Source: Curtobacterium sp. MCSS17_015 | GTDB lineage: Bacteria > Actinomycetota > Actinomycetes > Actinomycetales > Microbacteriaceae | Direction: 5' to 3' | Assembly: GCF_003234265.2 (NCBI RefSeq) | Contig: NZ_CP126256.1 | Location: 434,001 to 498,000, forward strand | DNA length: 64,000 nt | Part shown: positions 15,932 to 24,554 of the stretch, one piece after another | Layout: every line of letters starts with the position of its first letter | How positions within the stretch are numbered: position 1 is the first letter of the stretch | Made by a program: the position numbers and the translations under genes | The notes under the pieces: generated by a model | Databases searched by the model: none | Told to the model about the DNA's origin: nothing | The model's input: only the letters and a program-made list of their open reading frames with translations

Positions 15932-17724
15932 GCGGCTTGCCAGAAACGCAACCGGCAGACGGCCTGGAGGCGCGCACCGGCGCCGCCGCGGGCCTCCAGT
16001 CCGACGCCCGTCACGACCAGGGCGACGCATCCGTCCTGCTCGACGTCCGCGACCTGTCGGTCGTCTACGAGTCGTCGGGGCAGACCGCCGTCCAGGCGGT
16101 CGACCACGTGTCCTTCTCGCTGCGGAAGGGCGAGTTCGTGGGCCTGGTCGGCGAGTCCGGGTCCGGCAAGTCGACGCTCGGCTACGCGCTGACCCGGCTG
16201 CAGAAGCCCCCGGCACGCACGAACGGCGGCAGCATCGTCTTCGCAGGCAAGGACATCCGCGACCTCGACGAGGAAGCCCTGCGTCAGCAGCGCCAGGGCG
16301 GCTTCGCGATGGTCCTGCAGTCCGGCATGAACGCGCTCAACCCGGTGCGGACGATCCGCAACCACTTCATCGACGTCTTCACGGCGCACGGCCACGTGTC
16401 GCGCGACCGCTGGGACGCCCGGATGAAGGAGCTCATCGAGAAGGTGAAGCTGCCGACCTCGATGCTCGCCCGGTTCCCCGGGGAGCTCTCCGGCGGCATG
16501 CGGCAGCGCGTCTCCATCGCCCTGGCACTCTCGCTCGAGCCGCAGCTCATGGTGTTCGACGAGCCGACCACGGCGCTCGACGTCCTCGTGCAGCACGCGG
16601 TGATGGACACGATCATCGAGCTGCAGCGAGCCGAGGGCTTCACAGCGGTGCTCATCAGCCACGACCTCGGCATCGTGCTCGAGGCCACCGAGCGCGTCCT
16701 CGTCATGCACGAGGGCCGGATCGTCGAGGACGGCGGCTCCCGCGAGATCCTCCGCGACCCGCAGGACCCGTACACGCAGATGCTCCTGTCGCACTACGCC
16801 GACCCCCGCGCTTCGGTCGTGAGCCTCCCGGGCTTCCCGGACCGCTCGCTCCGCGCCGAACACGGCGAGAAGCGGCAGGAGGCCACGACCTCCCACGCCA
16901 CGGTCGGCACCCGCGAGCGCAGCGCGGCGAGGAACCCGATCGTCGTCGACCACCTCGTGAAGACCTACGCCCCGCCCCGTCGTGGTGAGGACCCGGTCCG
17001 GGCGGTCCGCGACGTCTCCTTCACGCTCGAACCGGGGCAGTCCCTGGCCCTGGTCGGCCAGTCCGGCTCCGGCAAGTCGACCATCGCGAAGCTGCTCACC
17101 GGCGTCGAGAAGCCGAGCTCCGGCACCGTCCGGTTCGGCGACCTCGACGTGGCGAAGCTCGGCCGCCGAGGCATGCGTGACCTGCGCTCCGAGGTGCAGA
17201 TGGTGTTCCAGGACCCGTACTCGGCGCTCAACCCGCTGCACACGGTCGAGTACACGCTCACCCGTCCGGTCGTGAACTACACCGGGCTCCGCGGTCGCGA
17301 TGCCCGGCGTCGCGTGCTCGAACTCCTCGAGACGGTGGGCCTCACGCCCGTGGAGCAGTTCGCGCAGAAGCTCCCGCACCAGCTCTCCGGCGGGCAGCGG
17401 CAGCGCGTGGTGATCGCCCGGGCGCTCGCGAGCGACCCGCAGGTGATCATCGCCGACGAACCGGTCTCGATGCTCGACGTGACGCTCCGCGCCGGGGTGC
17501 TCGCGCTCCTCGAGGACCTGCGCGAGCAGTGGGGCGTCTCGCTCCTCTACATCACGCACGACCTGCTGAGCGCCCGGCTCATCACGGACGACATCATGGT
17601 GCTCCACGAGGGCGCCGTGGTCGAGCGAGGCCGGACGGCCGACGTGCTGCAGCACCCGCAGGACGAGTACACGGTGGCGCTGCTGGACGCCGTGCCCAAC
17701 CCCCGCCGCAGACTGGCCTCATGA
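15928..17724 (+). CDS. Fused dual ABC ATPase (DppD-DppF type)
   Basis: 598 residues holding two complete nucleotide-binding domains. The first has Walker A GESGSGKST, signature LSGGMRQRV and Walker B LMVFDEP; the second has Walker A GQSGSGKST, LSGGQRQRV and VIIADEP. In E. coli-type systems these are the separate proteins DppD and DppF. The linker near residues 290-330 is hydrophilic. The protein powers the importer made by the two preceding permeases. It overlaps both neighbours by 4 bp. Confidence 0.92.
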   Translation: MSGLPETQPADGLEARTGAAAGLQSDARHDQGDASVLLDVRDLSVVYESSGQTAVQAVDHVSFSLRKGEFVGLVGESGSGKSTLGYALTRLQKPPARTNGGSIVFAGKDIRDLDEEALRQQRQGGFAMVLQSGMNALNPVRTIRNHFIDVFTAHGHVSRDRWDARMKELIEKVKLPTSMLARFPGELSGGMRQRVSIALALSLEPQLMVFDEPTTALDVLVQHAVMDTIIELQRAEGFTAVLISHDLGIVLEATERVLVMHEGRIVEDGGSREILRDPQDPYTQMLLSHYADPRASVVSLPGFPDRSLRAEHGEKRQEATTSHATVGTRERSAARNPIVVDHLVKTYAPPRRGEDPVRAVRDVSFTLEPGQSLALVGQSGSGKSTIAKLLTGVEKPSSGTVRFGDLDVAKLGRRGMRDLRSEVQMVFQDPYSALNPLHTVEYTLTRPVVNYTGLRGRDARRRVLELLETVGLTPVEQFAQKLPHQLSGGQRQRVVIARALASDPQVIIADEPVSMLDVTLRAGVLALLEDLREQWGVSLLYITHDLLSARLITDDIMVLHEGAVVERGRTADVLQHPQDEYTVALLDAVPNPRRRLAS

Positions 17725-18593
17725 CCAACCTGCACGCGTTCCCCACCGTCCCGCCGTTCGGCCACCTGCCGACACCCGAGGGCGTCGACGTCGTCGGCAT
17801 CGACCTGCCCGTCGGCCGGCTCACCGCCTACCGCGTCGTCCCGACGGGGCCGAGCAAGGGCGTCGTGCTCATCGTCCCCGGGTACACCGGCTCGAAGGAG
17901 GACTGGCGCACGTTCATGCCGCTCCTCCGGGACGCCGGCTGGACCGCGGTCGCGATCAGCCGGCGCGGGCAGGCCGACTCCGCCGCGCCCACCGAGCCCC
18001 GCGACTACGCCCTCGACGAGGAAGCGGCCGACGTCGTCCGCGTCGCCCGGCTGCTCGACGGCGGCGCTCCCGTGCACCTGGTCGGGCACTCGCTCGGCGG
18101 CGTGATCGTCCGCGCCGCCGCGATCCAGGACCCGAGCGCCTTCCGTGACGTCGTGCAGTTCTGCTCCGGGCCGTACGGCTGGCCCTACCGCAAGGTCGCC
18201 GAGCTGACGATCCTGCACGACACCGGCGGCGACCTCCGGCAGCTCTTCGACTCGACGAACCCGCTCTGGGCGTACCGGCCCGACGAGGAACTGCCCGACG
18301 ACGTCCGGATGGTCCGCGACCGCTTCAACGCGACGAGCCCCTTGAGCGTCGTCGCCGGCGGGCACATCCTCGAGGACCACACCGACGCATCCGCCGAACT
18401 CCGCGCCACCGGGCTCCCCGTCCTCGTCACGCACGGGGAGTGGGACGGCGCTTGGCCGATCCCGTGGCAGCGGACCATGGCCGAGGACACCGGCGCCGAG
18501 TACGTCGTCATCCCGGAGAGCTGGCACGGCCCCCAGATCGAGAACCCACAGGGAACCGTCGAGGTCTTCGACCGGTTCTTGCGCAAGCACTGA
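17721..18593 (+). CDS. Alpha/beta hydrolase
   Basis: 290 residues, cytoplasmic. The nucleophile elbow GHSLGG (VHLVGHSLGGVIVR) is near residues 114-119. LIVPGYTGSKEDWRTF gives the oxyanion-side loop, and ESWHGPQIENP near the end provides the catalytic His; the acid is probably the Asp in HGEWDGAWP. It overlaps the ATPase gene by 4 bp, so it belongs to the sugar operon. A deacetylase or ester-cleaving step on imported oligosaccharides is a reasonable guess, but the substrate is unknown. Confidence 0.85.
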   Translation: MTNLHAFPTVPPFGHLPTPEGVDVVGIDLPVGRLTAYRVVPTGPSKGVVLIVPGYTGSKEDWRTFMPLLRDAGWTAVAISRRGQADSAAPTEPRDYALDEEAADVVRVARLLDGGAPVHLVGHSLGGVIVRAAAIQDPSAFRDVVQFCSGPYGWPYRKVAELTILHDTGGDLRQLFDSTNPLWAYRPDEELPDDVRMVRDRFNATSPLSVVAGGHILEDHTDASAELRATGLPVLVTHGEWDGAWPIPWQRTMAEDTGAEYVVIPESWHGPQIENPQGTVEVFDRFLRKH

Positions 18594-18604
18594 AAGGCAC
18601 CATC

Positions 18605-19798
18605 ATCACCACATTGCACTTCCCCGACGGCTTCCTCTGGGGTGCCGCCACCGCCGCCCACCAGATCGAGGGCAACAACGTCAACAGCAACTGGTGGGTG
18701 CACGAGCACGAACCGGACACCACGATCGTCGAGCCCTCCGGCGACGCGGCCGACAGCTACCACCGCTACCGTGAGGACATCCGGATCGCCGCCGGCCTCG
18801 GCCTGAACTCGTACCGGTTCAGCATCGAGTGGTCCCGCATCGAGCCCGAGCGCGGGTTCGTCAGCCGCGCCGAGGTCGACCACTACCGCCGCATGGTCGA
18901 GGCCTGCCACGAGTTCGGCATCGAACCGATCGTCACCCTCATGCACTTCACCGTGCCGCGCTGGTTCGAACGCGACGGCTTCTGGCGCGCGGACGACGCC
19001 GCGGACCTGTTCGCCCGCTACACCGAGGCCGCGCTCCCCGTCGTGCAGGACGGCGTCCGCTACGTGTGCACGATCAACGAGCCGAACATCGCCGCGATGC
19101 TCGCCGGCGGCGAGGACGCGGCCAACCTGGTGGCCTACGGCCTGCCGAACCCGGACCTCCAGGTGGCCGACGCCCTGCTGGCCAGCCACCGGCGGTCGCG
19201 CGAGGTCCTGGGGCAGGTGTCGGGCCTCCAGTCCGGGTGGACCGTCGCGACCCAAGCGTTCAAGCCCTCCGGCGAGCCAGGGTCCGAAGAGATGCTCCGT
19301 GAATACGGGTACCCGCGCGACGACTGGTACCTCGAAGCGGCGGCCGGCGACGACTTCGTGGGCGTGCAGGCGTACACGCGGACCTTCATCGGACCGGACG
19401 GGCCGCTGCCCGTCGCAGACGACGTCGAGACCACGCTGACGGGGTGGGAGTTCTACCCGGAGGCCGCGGCCGACGGGATCCGCAGCGCGTGGGAACTGTC
19501 GGGACACGTCCCCGTGATGATCACCGAGAACGGCATCGCCACCGCGGACGACACCCGTCGCATCGCCTACACGCAGGGCGCGCTCGAGGGCATCCACCGC
19601 TGCATCGAGGACGGCATCGACGTCCGCGGCTACCAGCACTGGTCGCTGCTCGACAATTACGAGTGGGCGTCCGGGTTCCGGCCGACGTTCGGGCTCGTCG
19701 CGTGGGACCGGGAGACGTTCGAGCGCACGCCGAAGCCGTCCGCGCACTGGTACGGGAAGGTCGCGCAGGCCAACGCGCTCGAGACGCGTCGCGACTGA
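18605..19798 (+). CDS. Glycoside hydrolase family 1 (beta-glucosidase-like), apparent ATC start
   Basis: About 397 residues, shorter than the usual 440-480 of GH1. The N-terminus TTLHFPDGFLWGAATAAHQI is the canonical first strand; the acid/base Glu159 is in TINEPN and the nucleophile Glu308 in ITENG. It is cytoplasmic and likely splits imported beta-glucosides. No ATG or GTG occurs at the right place. An ATC at 18605 lies 6 nt after AAAGG (18594-18598) and would give (M)TTLHFP. The nearest standard start, TTG at 18614, would cut three residues and be 15 nt from that site. The start is therefore uncertain; the gene is not. Confidence 0.88.
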   Translation: MTTLHFPDGFLWGAATAAHQIEGNNVNSNWWVHEHEPDTTIVEPSGDAADSYHRYREDIRIAAGLGLNSYRFSIEWSRIEPERGFVSRAEVDHYRRMVEACHEFGIEPIVTLMHFTVPRWFERDGFWRADDAADLFARYTEAALPVVQDGVRYVCTINEPNIAAMLAGGEDAANLVAYGLPNPDLQVADALLASHRRSREVLGQVSGLQSGWTVATQAFKPSGEPGSEEMLREYGYPRDDWYLEAAAGDDFVGVQAYTRTFIGPDGPLPVADDVETTLTGWEFYPEAAADGIRSAWELSGHVPVMITENGIATADDTRRIAYTQGALEGIHRCIEDGIDVRGYQHWSLLDNYEWASGFRPTFGLVAWDRETFERTPKPSAHWYGKVAQANALETRRD

Positions 19799-19817
19799 CG
19801 CGACCGGCTGACGGACT

Positions 19818-19849
19818 GGAGGCGCGGTGCCAGCTGGTACCGCGCCTCC
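19818..19849. terminator. Hairpin terminator after the GH1 operon
   Basis: Arms GGAGGCGCGGTGCC (19818-19831) and GGTACCGCGCCTCC (19836-19849) with a 4-nt loop and one G-U type mismatch. It lies between convergent genes and shows the recurring GGAGGC core. Confidence 0.75.
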
Positions 19850-19871
19850 CGCCCGTTCCGTGAGGGTCGGG

Positions 19872-20810
19872 TCAGCGGGTCGCCTCGTCGCTCGACGGGT
19901 CGTCGGCGACGTACGCCTCGCCGACGGCGTGCGCGTCGAACCAGGAGAGCAGGACCTCCTCGGCCTTGCGCGACCCGCGCTCGCGGGCGATGTCGAGTGC
20001 CGTCCGGCCCTCGGCGTCGAGGACCGTGACGTCCGCACCCCGCTCGATGAGCGTCTCGGTCGTGCCGCGCCGGTCGAACCAGGCGGCCGCGTGGAGCGGA
20101 GCGAAGCCCCAGCGTGGGTCGACCTCGTCGATGCCGGTCGGGTCCGCACCGAACCCGTCCAGCTCGAGCGAGAGACCGCCGACGTCGCCGTGACCCGCCG
20201 CGCGCACCGCCGGAGCGGCCCACTCGAGCCAGCCGTCCGGCACCGGGCCGTGCCAGCCGTGGGCGGGGCGTTCCTGCAGGTCGGACCACGCCGACTCGGC
20301 GACGGGATGGACCTCGATCACCACGTCGCGGAAGTGCACCGCGAGCTCGCCGGTGGGGGAGAGCAGCAGCCGGAGCTCCCAGACGTCCGCGTCGGCGTGC
20401 GCGATCTCGCCGCGGGAGACCTGCACGTCGCCGGCGAGGACCGCGAGCGGCGCGGTGTCCTCGGGCTCGAGCACGGCGCGGTGGAAGTGCAGCGTGACGC
20501 GGGCGTGGTTCCAGCGGCGCCACAGGCCGTCCGGGGTGTCGAGGACCTCGTCGGTGCGGACGACGACGACAGCACGCACCGTCCGCGTCGGTGTCTCGTC
20601 GACGCCGCTGGTGTCCAGGGTGCCGGTCGGCGTCGTGGTGGCGGTCTCGTGCCACTCGGCGATGCGGGCCTCGTTCCACGTCACGGACGCGAGGGCGGCG
20701 ACGGACGGGGGTGCGTCGGTGACCAGGCGGGCGAGGTGTTCGGCGTAGCCCTCGACGTCCTCGAGGGAGACGTACCCGACCCCGGGCCAGCCCACTCGAC
20801 TCCAGCGCAC
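19872..20810 (-). CDS. Ankyrin-repeat-containing protein
   Basis: 312 residues, hydrophilic, no signal peptide. The last 95 residues carry about two to three ankyrin repeats: GFAPLHAAAWFDRRGTTETL, IERGADVTVLDAEGRTALDI and ARERGSRKAEEVL. The first 200 residues (DVEGYAEHLARLV, WHETATTT, VTLHFHRAVLEP) are beta-rich and not recognised. Ankyrin repeats mediate protein contacts, so this is probably an adaptor. It lies between the GH1 operon and the surface polysaccharide genes with no clear link to either. Confidence 0.75.
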   Translation of the reverse strand: MRWSRVGWPGVGYVSLEDVEGYAEHLARLVTDAPPSVAALASVTWNEARIAEWHETATTTPTGTLDTSGVDETPTRTVRAVVVVRTDEVLDTPDGLWRRWNHARVTLHFHRAVLEPEDTAPLAVLAGDVQVSRGEIAHADADVWELRLLLSPTGELAVHFRDVVIEVHPVAESAWSDLQERPAHGWHGPVPDGWLEWAAPAVRAAGHGDVGGLSLELDGFGADPTGIDEVDPRWGFAPLHAAAWFDRRGTTETLIERGADVTVLDAEGRTALDIARERGSRKAEEVLLSWFDAHAVGEAYVADDPSSDEATR

Positions 20811-20819
20811 GCGTTGACC

Positions 20820-21881
20820 CTACCGGCCCGGCACGAGGCCCGATCGAGCCGCGGTCAGCCATCGAACGCTCTGTTCCACGACACGGTCCGGCGCCCGGAA
20901 GAGGAGCTCCGCCCGAGTACCACGTACCGCACCGAGGACGGCGACCGAGACCGAGATCGCGATGGCCGATGCTCCCACGAGGAACAGGGGGCGAGCGCCG
21001 GCCCAGCCTGCTTCGGCACCTGGACTCGAAGAGCCCGTCACGAGGACCGTCAGGAGCGTGAGAACGGACATGTGCATGAGGTAGGGCGCCACGGAGTCCC
21101 GACCGATGCGAGCGAGGAGACGGAGAGCGCTGCACTGCGACGCAAGGCTTGCGAGCCCGAGAGCAGTGATCACGCCGAGCACTGTCTCAGCCGGTCGGAA
21201 CCAGGGTCCGGGCCGGACCACGAGCAGGAAGAGCAGCAGGACGGAGGCCCCCGTGGTGAGGAGGCCGAGGACACGGGGCCGTTGCACGGGGAGGAGGACG
21301 CGGAGACGAGAGCCGAGGATGGTGAAGAACGCGAACTGCGGAAGCCCCTGCAGGCCGGGCCCGAGCATGTGCCAGGTGACGTCGCCGACCAGCTGCTCGC
21401 CGATGCCGTTGATGACCACGAACAACGTTGCCGAGGGTACGAGCACAGACCAGGCGGGGAGACGCCGGGTGAGTGCCACGAGCACGAGGTGCAGCGCCAG
21501 CGCCCACAGGTACCAGAGCTCTCCGTTGGGACGGACCGGAGCAGCGAGGAAGCGCGCGACCTCGCCTGCGACGTCGACCGTCCGTCCCTCTGCCCACGCC
21601 AGAGCGGTGCGTTGCACCACCACCACTGGCTGCCAGAGCGCGTAGAGCCACGACAACGCGACCACTCGGGAGGTGATGGCTCCAGCCGGCGCCGCGTCGG
21701 AGAACCGTCCTCCGGAGACGAACCCGGAGACGAGGAAGAGGACGGCGAGTGCGATCGAGGCCGCGGCCCCGAGCGAGATGTGCTCCCTCCCCGGTAGCAC
21801 GGCGTTCGCATGCACGAGCACGATCGCAGTGATCGCGATGCCCTTGGCGCCGTCGACGTGAGCAAGGCGGTTGGTCGGCAT
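20820..21881 (-). CDS. Membrane acyltransferase, family 3 (OafA-like)
   Basis: 353 residues with about ten hydrophobic segments. The N-terminal motif HVDGAKGIAITAIVLVHA contains the His and following Lys/Gly pattern of acyltransferase 3 proteins, which transfer acetyl or other acyl groups to sugars on the envelope. The ATG at 21881 is chosen as the usual family start; AAGGA lies about 12 nt upstream. It is the last gene of a minus-strand polysaccharide cluster and probably decorates that polymer. A TGTGAAAT box lies just upstream at the end of the flippase gene. Confidence 0.85.
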   Translation of the reverse strand: MPTNRLAHVDGAKGIAITAIVLVHANAVLPGREHISLGAAASIALAVLFLVSGFVSGGRFSDAAPAGAITSRVVALSWLYALWQPVVVVQRTALAWAEGRTVDVAGEVARFLAAPVRPNGELWYLWALALHLVLVALTRRLPAWSVLVPSATLFVVINGIGEQLVGDVTWHMLGPGLQGLPQFAFFTILGSRLRVLLPVQRPRVLGLLTTGASVLLLFLLVVRPGPWFRPAETVLGVITALGLASLASQCSALRLLARIGRDSVAPYLMHMSVLTLLTVLVTGSSSPGAEAGWAGARPLFLVGASAIAISVSVAVLGAVRGTRAELLFRAPDRVVEQSVRWLTAARSGLVPGR

Positions 21882-21919
21882 GGAACCATGTTCCTTCAGC
21901 ACTGACAGCAGGTGTACGT

Positions 21920-21929
21920 ATTTCACATT
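21920..21929 (-). promoter_or_regulatory. Weak CATGTGAYAT-like box before the acyltransferase gene
   Basis: On the minus strand this reads AATGTGAAAT, two or three changes from the stronger boxes at 33908, 38325 and 46414. It overlaps the flippase stop codon. Confidence 0.3.
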
Positions 21930-23251
21930 TCGCCGGAGGTCGCTCCCCGCCTTGCACAGCTGCGGAGCGGGTGTACGAGTGTTCGCCAGTCGTCGACCGA
22001 CGGCAGCAGGAAGTCCCGCCAGCGCAGGGACGACTTCCTGATCAGGTGTGCCACGTTGACCCACCCTCCGACGGAGTTGCACGCGACCGTGGCGATCGCC
22101 GCTCCGACTGCTCCGGACACGGGGACCAGGGCGACGAGGAGTGCCGCGTTCACCAGCGCCGCGACGCAGAGCGAAGCGCTCCGCAGGTGCGGCAGCCCCC
22201 GCGCTCCCAACGCTGCGCCGGCGACCGAGCCCGGGACACCCGCGACCACAGCAGCGGCGAGGATGAGCGCTGGTGGCAGTGCATCGGTGAAGCCCTCGCC
22301 GAAGAGCACCGGCAACCACCAGGGAGCGCTGCCGCACAAGCACGCTGCGGTGACGGCACTCGTGGCGGTGGCCATCCGCGCAGCGCGCGCGAGGCTCTGG
22401 TCGTCACGCCGTCTCGCGTCAGTGGTGAGCATCACCTCCCTGACCGCGCTGGTGACGACGAGTGGGAGCTCGCTGACGGTGACGGCGACTGCGTAGAGAC
22501 CGAGTTGTTGTGCAGACGCCAACGGCACCATGAGCACCTGGTCGAGTCGCATCACGATGGTGCCGGCCAGTGTTCCGAGCCATGCGCGGGCGCCGTACCC
22601 GAGCAACGACCGTCGGCCGGGAGCTTCGCCTGTGTTCGCTCCGCGAGGGCGGTCGCACCGGACCAGGTACACCACCCCGGCCGCCAGTGGCGCGGTGACC
22701 ATGACCACGGCCGCCGTACCAGCATCCAGTCGGCCGTACGACTGCAGGATCAGGAAGGCGACCAGGCGCAGGACGGGCCCCACCGTGCGCTCGAGGGAGA
22801 CGAGCCCCCATCGCCCGAGTCCCGCTGCGTGGGCGCGGAGGACCCCGATGAGCACGGCGGGCACGATCGCACTGATCGCGAGGACGGCGAGCAGGCGGGC
22901 CGCTTCGGGATCCTGCAGCAGGAGCGTCGCACTCGACGCCACAGCAAGGGAGCCGACGGCGCCTGTCGTCGCAGCGAGGAGGGCAGCGTCGCGACGGAGC
23001 CCGCGGATCGTCCGGGCGGAGCGGGCGACGTGGTACGTCACCGCTTCAGGGATGCCGAAGCCCGCGATGAGTGCAGCGAGCACGATGGGCGCGCTGACAG
23101 CAGCGACGGTTCCTCGTCCTTCGACTCCGACCGTCTGTGCGAGGACGGGTGCGCTCGCGAGCCCTGCGGCCGGCCCAGCGAGATTTCCGAGGGCATTGCG
23201 GATCACCGAGCGCACGAGGCGAGGGGCGCGTTCCGTCGTCTCAGCGGGCAC
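21923..23251 (-). CDS. Polysaccharide flippase (Wzx-like, MOP superfamily)
   Basis: 442 residues with about 12-14 hydrophobic segments and the layout of polysaccharide-transport proteins of the MATE/MOP fold (LVRSVIRNALGNLAGPAAGL start; YGARAWLGTLAGTIVMRLDQ in the middle). It is expected to flip lipid-linked repeat units to the outer face of the membrane. The GTG start overlaps the end of the upstream polymerase gene by 11 bp, so the two are translated together. It lies between the polymerase and acyltransferase genes. Confidence 0.82.
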   Translation of the reverse strand: MPAETTERAPRLVRSVIRNALGNLAGPAAGLASAPVLAQTVGVEGRGTVAAVSAPIVLAALIAGFGIPEAVTYHVARSARTIRGLRRDAALLAATTGAVGSLAVASSATLLLQDPEAARLLAVLAISAIVPAVLIGVLRAHAAGLGRWGLVSLERTVGPVLRLVAFLILQSYGRLDAGTAAVVMVTAPLAAGVVYLVRCDRPRGANTGEAPGRRSLLGYGARAWLGTLAGTIVMRLDQVLMVPLASAQQLGLYAVAVTVSELPLVVTSAVREVMLTTDARRRDDQSLARAARMATATSAVTAACLCGSAPWWLPVLFGEGFTDALPPALILAAAVVAGVPGSVAGAALGARGLPHLRSASLCVAALVNAALLVALVPVSGAVGAAIATVACNSVGGWVNVAHLIRKSSLRWRDFLLPSVDDWRTLVHPLRSCARRGATSGEM

Positions 23252-24554
23252 CGTACACTCCGCGCGTCACCATCGGCGACTGCTCAGGACTGGCGGTGGT
23301 CGCGAGAGCTTTCTCGCGGTCTGCCCGAGACACGGGGTCCCACCGTCGGAGCAGGTCGGTCGCTGCGAGCCCCACCGTCATCCACGAGAGGAGCCCGAAC
23401 GTGCTCGTCGCGGTGTAGGCGCTGTAGGAGAACCCCCACACCAGTGCCGTGACCGCCGCAGCACGCGCGAGCAGCACGGGTCTGCCGGGCAGGAGGGCGA
23501 CGGCGACCGGGACGGCCAGGAAGAGGGCTGCGACCGGCAGGCCGGCTCCGATCGCCAATGACAGCCAAGCGTTCTCGAAGCTGCTCGGGAGGTTCGCGAG
23601 CGCGTATTCGTACGCGTACGTCAAGCCGCTCCCGGTCACGGGGTGGTCCTCGACGAGACGGATTCCGGTATCCCGTGCCAACCCACGCGCCCACGTGGAG
23701 CGGTCCCCCCGCTCCCCGAAGCGTTCGAACAACGAATTGAGGACCGGAGAGGCGGCTGCGATGATGCCGGCCACGGCCGTGGCGAGGACGATGACGAGGT
23801 CGATCGGGCGGCGCATGCCGCGGCTGGCGACCCCGAGTGTGACGATCGCCACCGCCAGGACGATCCCTGTCCGCGACCCGGTACAGGCGATGCCGCTCAC
23901 CACGAGCACGCTGACGAGCCACGTCCGCCACGGCTGGTGCCCGCGGACGATGATGACGAGCGCGAGCGTGAGGAACGCAGCGAGGTCGAGAGGAGAGTCG
24001 AACGTCCCGTTCGAGCGTCCGGTCCGGGTGAACTGGTTCGCTGCTGCCCGGTACTCGTCGAACAGGATCGCGCTGCCGACCATCCGCTGCATGACGGCGA
24101 GCAGCGCCTCGGCCGATGCGAGCGCCGTCAGCCACGGCGTCATCGCGTCGACGAGGTCGGTCATCCGCGGGGAGGTCGACGCCGCCAGCAGCGCCGTGAG
24201 ACCGGTCAACGGCAGGACCCACAGGACGAGCAGTGCGTTGCTCGATGATGCGCCGTGGAGCAGGAAGACCGTGACGATCCCGACGCCCGCGACGCTGGTC
24301 ACGGCAGCCAGCATCGTCGGGACGCCGTGTCGGAGCAACCGGCGCCGGTCGCAGAGGAGCACCAGCGTGCCGGTGAGGAGGAACCAGGTCGAGGGCGGGG
24401 TCGAGGCGAGTGGCCCCTCGAACCAGGAGCGTGTCGCGCCGACCGGCAGCATCGCTCCTGTCAGCCCGAGTCCGAGCCAAGCACCGGGACGACGGGGAGC
24501 GAGCCACGCAGCGACGCTGCATGCCGTGAGGAGCACTGCAACCGTGCCGATCAC
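23241..24554 (-). CDS. O-antigen ligase/polymerase-like membrane protein (Wzy/WaaL family)
   Basis: 437 residues with around 11-12 hydrophobic segments and a long outer loop between residues 280 and 340 (FGERGDRSTWARGLARDTGI, EDHPVTGSGLTYAYEYALAN), where Wzy/WaaL proteins carry their conserved Arg and His; ARG...HPxxGxG fits. It probably polymerises or ligates repeat units. The GTG start overlaps the stop of the upstream glycosyltransferase (GTGA); the open frame further upstream lies inside that gene and is not used. Confidence 0.8.
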   Translation of the reverse strand: MIGTVAVLLTACSVAAWLAPRRPGAWLGLGLTGAMLPVGATRSWFEGPLASTPPSTWFLLTGTLVLLCDRRRLLRHGVPTMLAAVTSVAGVGIVTVFLLHGASSSNALLVLWVLPLTGLTALLAASTSPRMTDLVDAMTPWLTALASAEALLAVMQRMVGSAILFDEYRAAANQFTRTGRSNGTFDSPLDLAAFLTLALVIIVRGHQPWRTWLVSVLVVSGIACTGSRTGIVLAVAIVTLGVASRGMRRPIDLVIVLATAVAGIIAAASPVLNSLFERFGERGDRSTWARGLARDTGIRLVEDHPVTGSGLTYAYEYALANLPSSFENAWLSLAIGAGLPVAALFLAVPVAVALLPGRPVLLARAAAVTALVWGFSYSAYTATSTFGLLSWMTVGLAATDLLRRWDPVSRADREKALATTASPEQSPMVTRGVYGAR

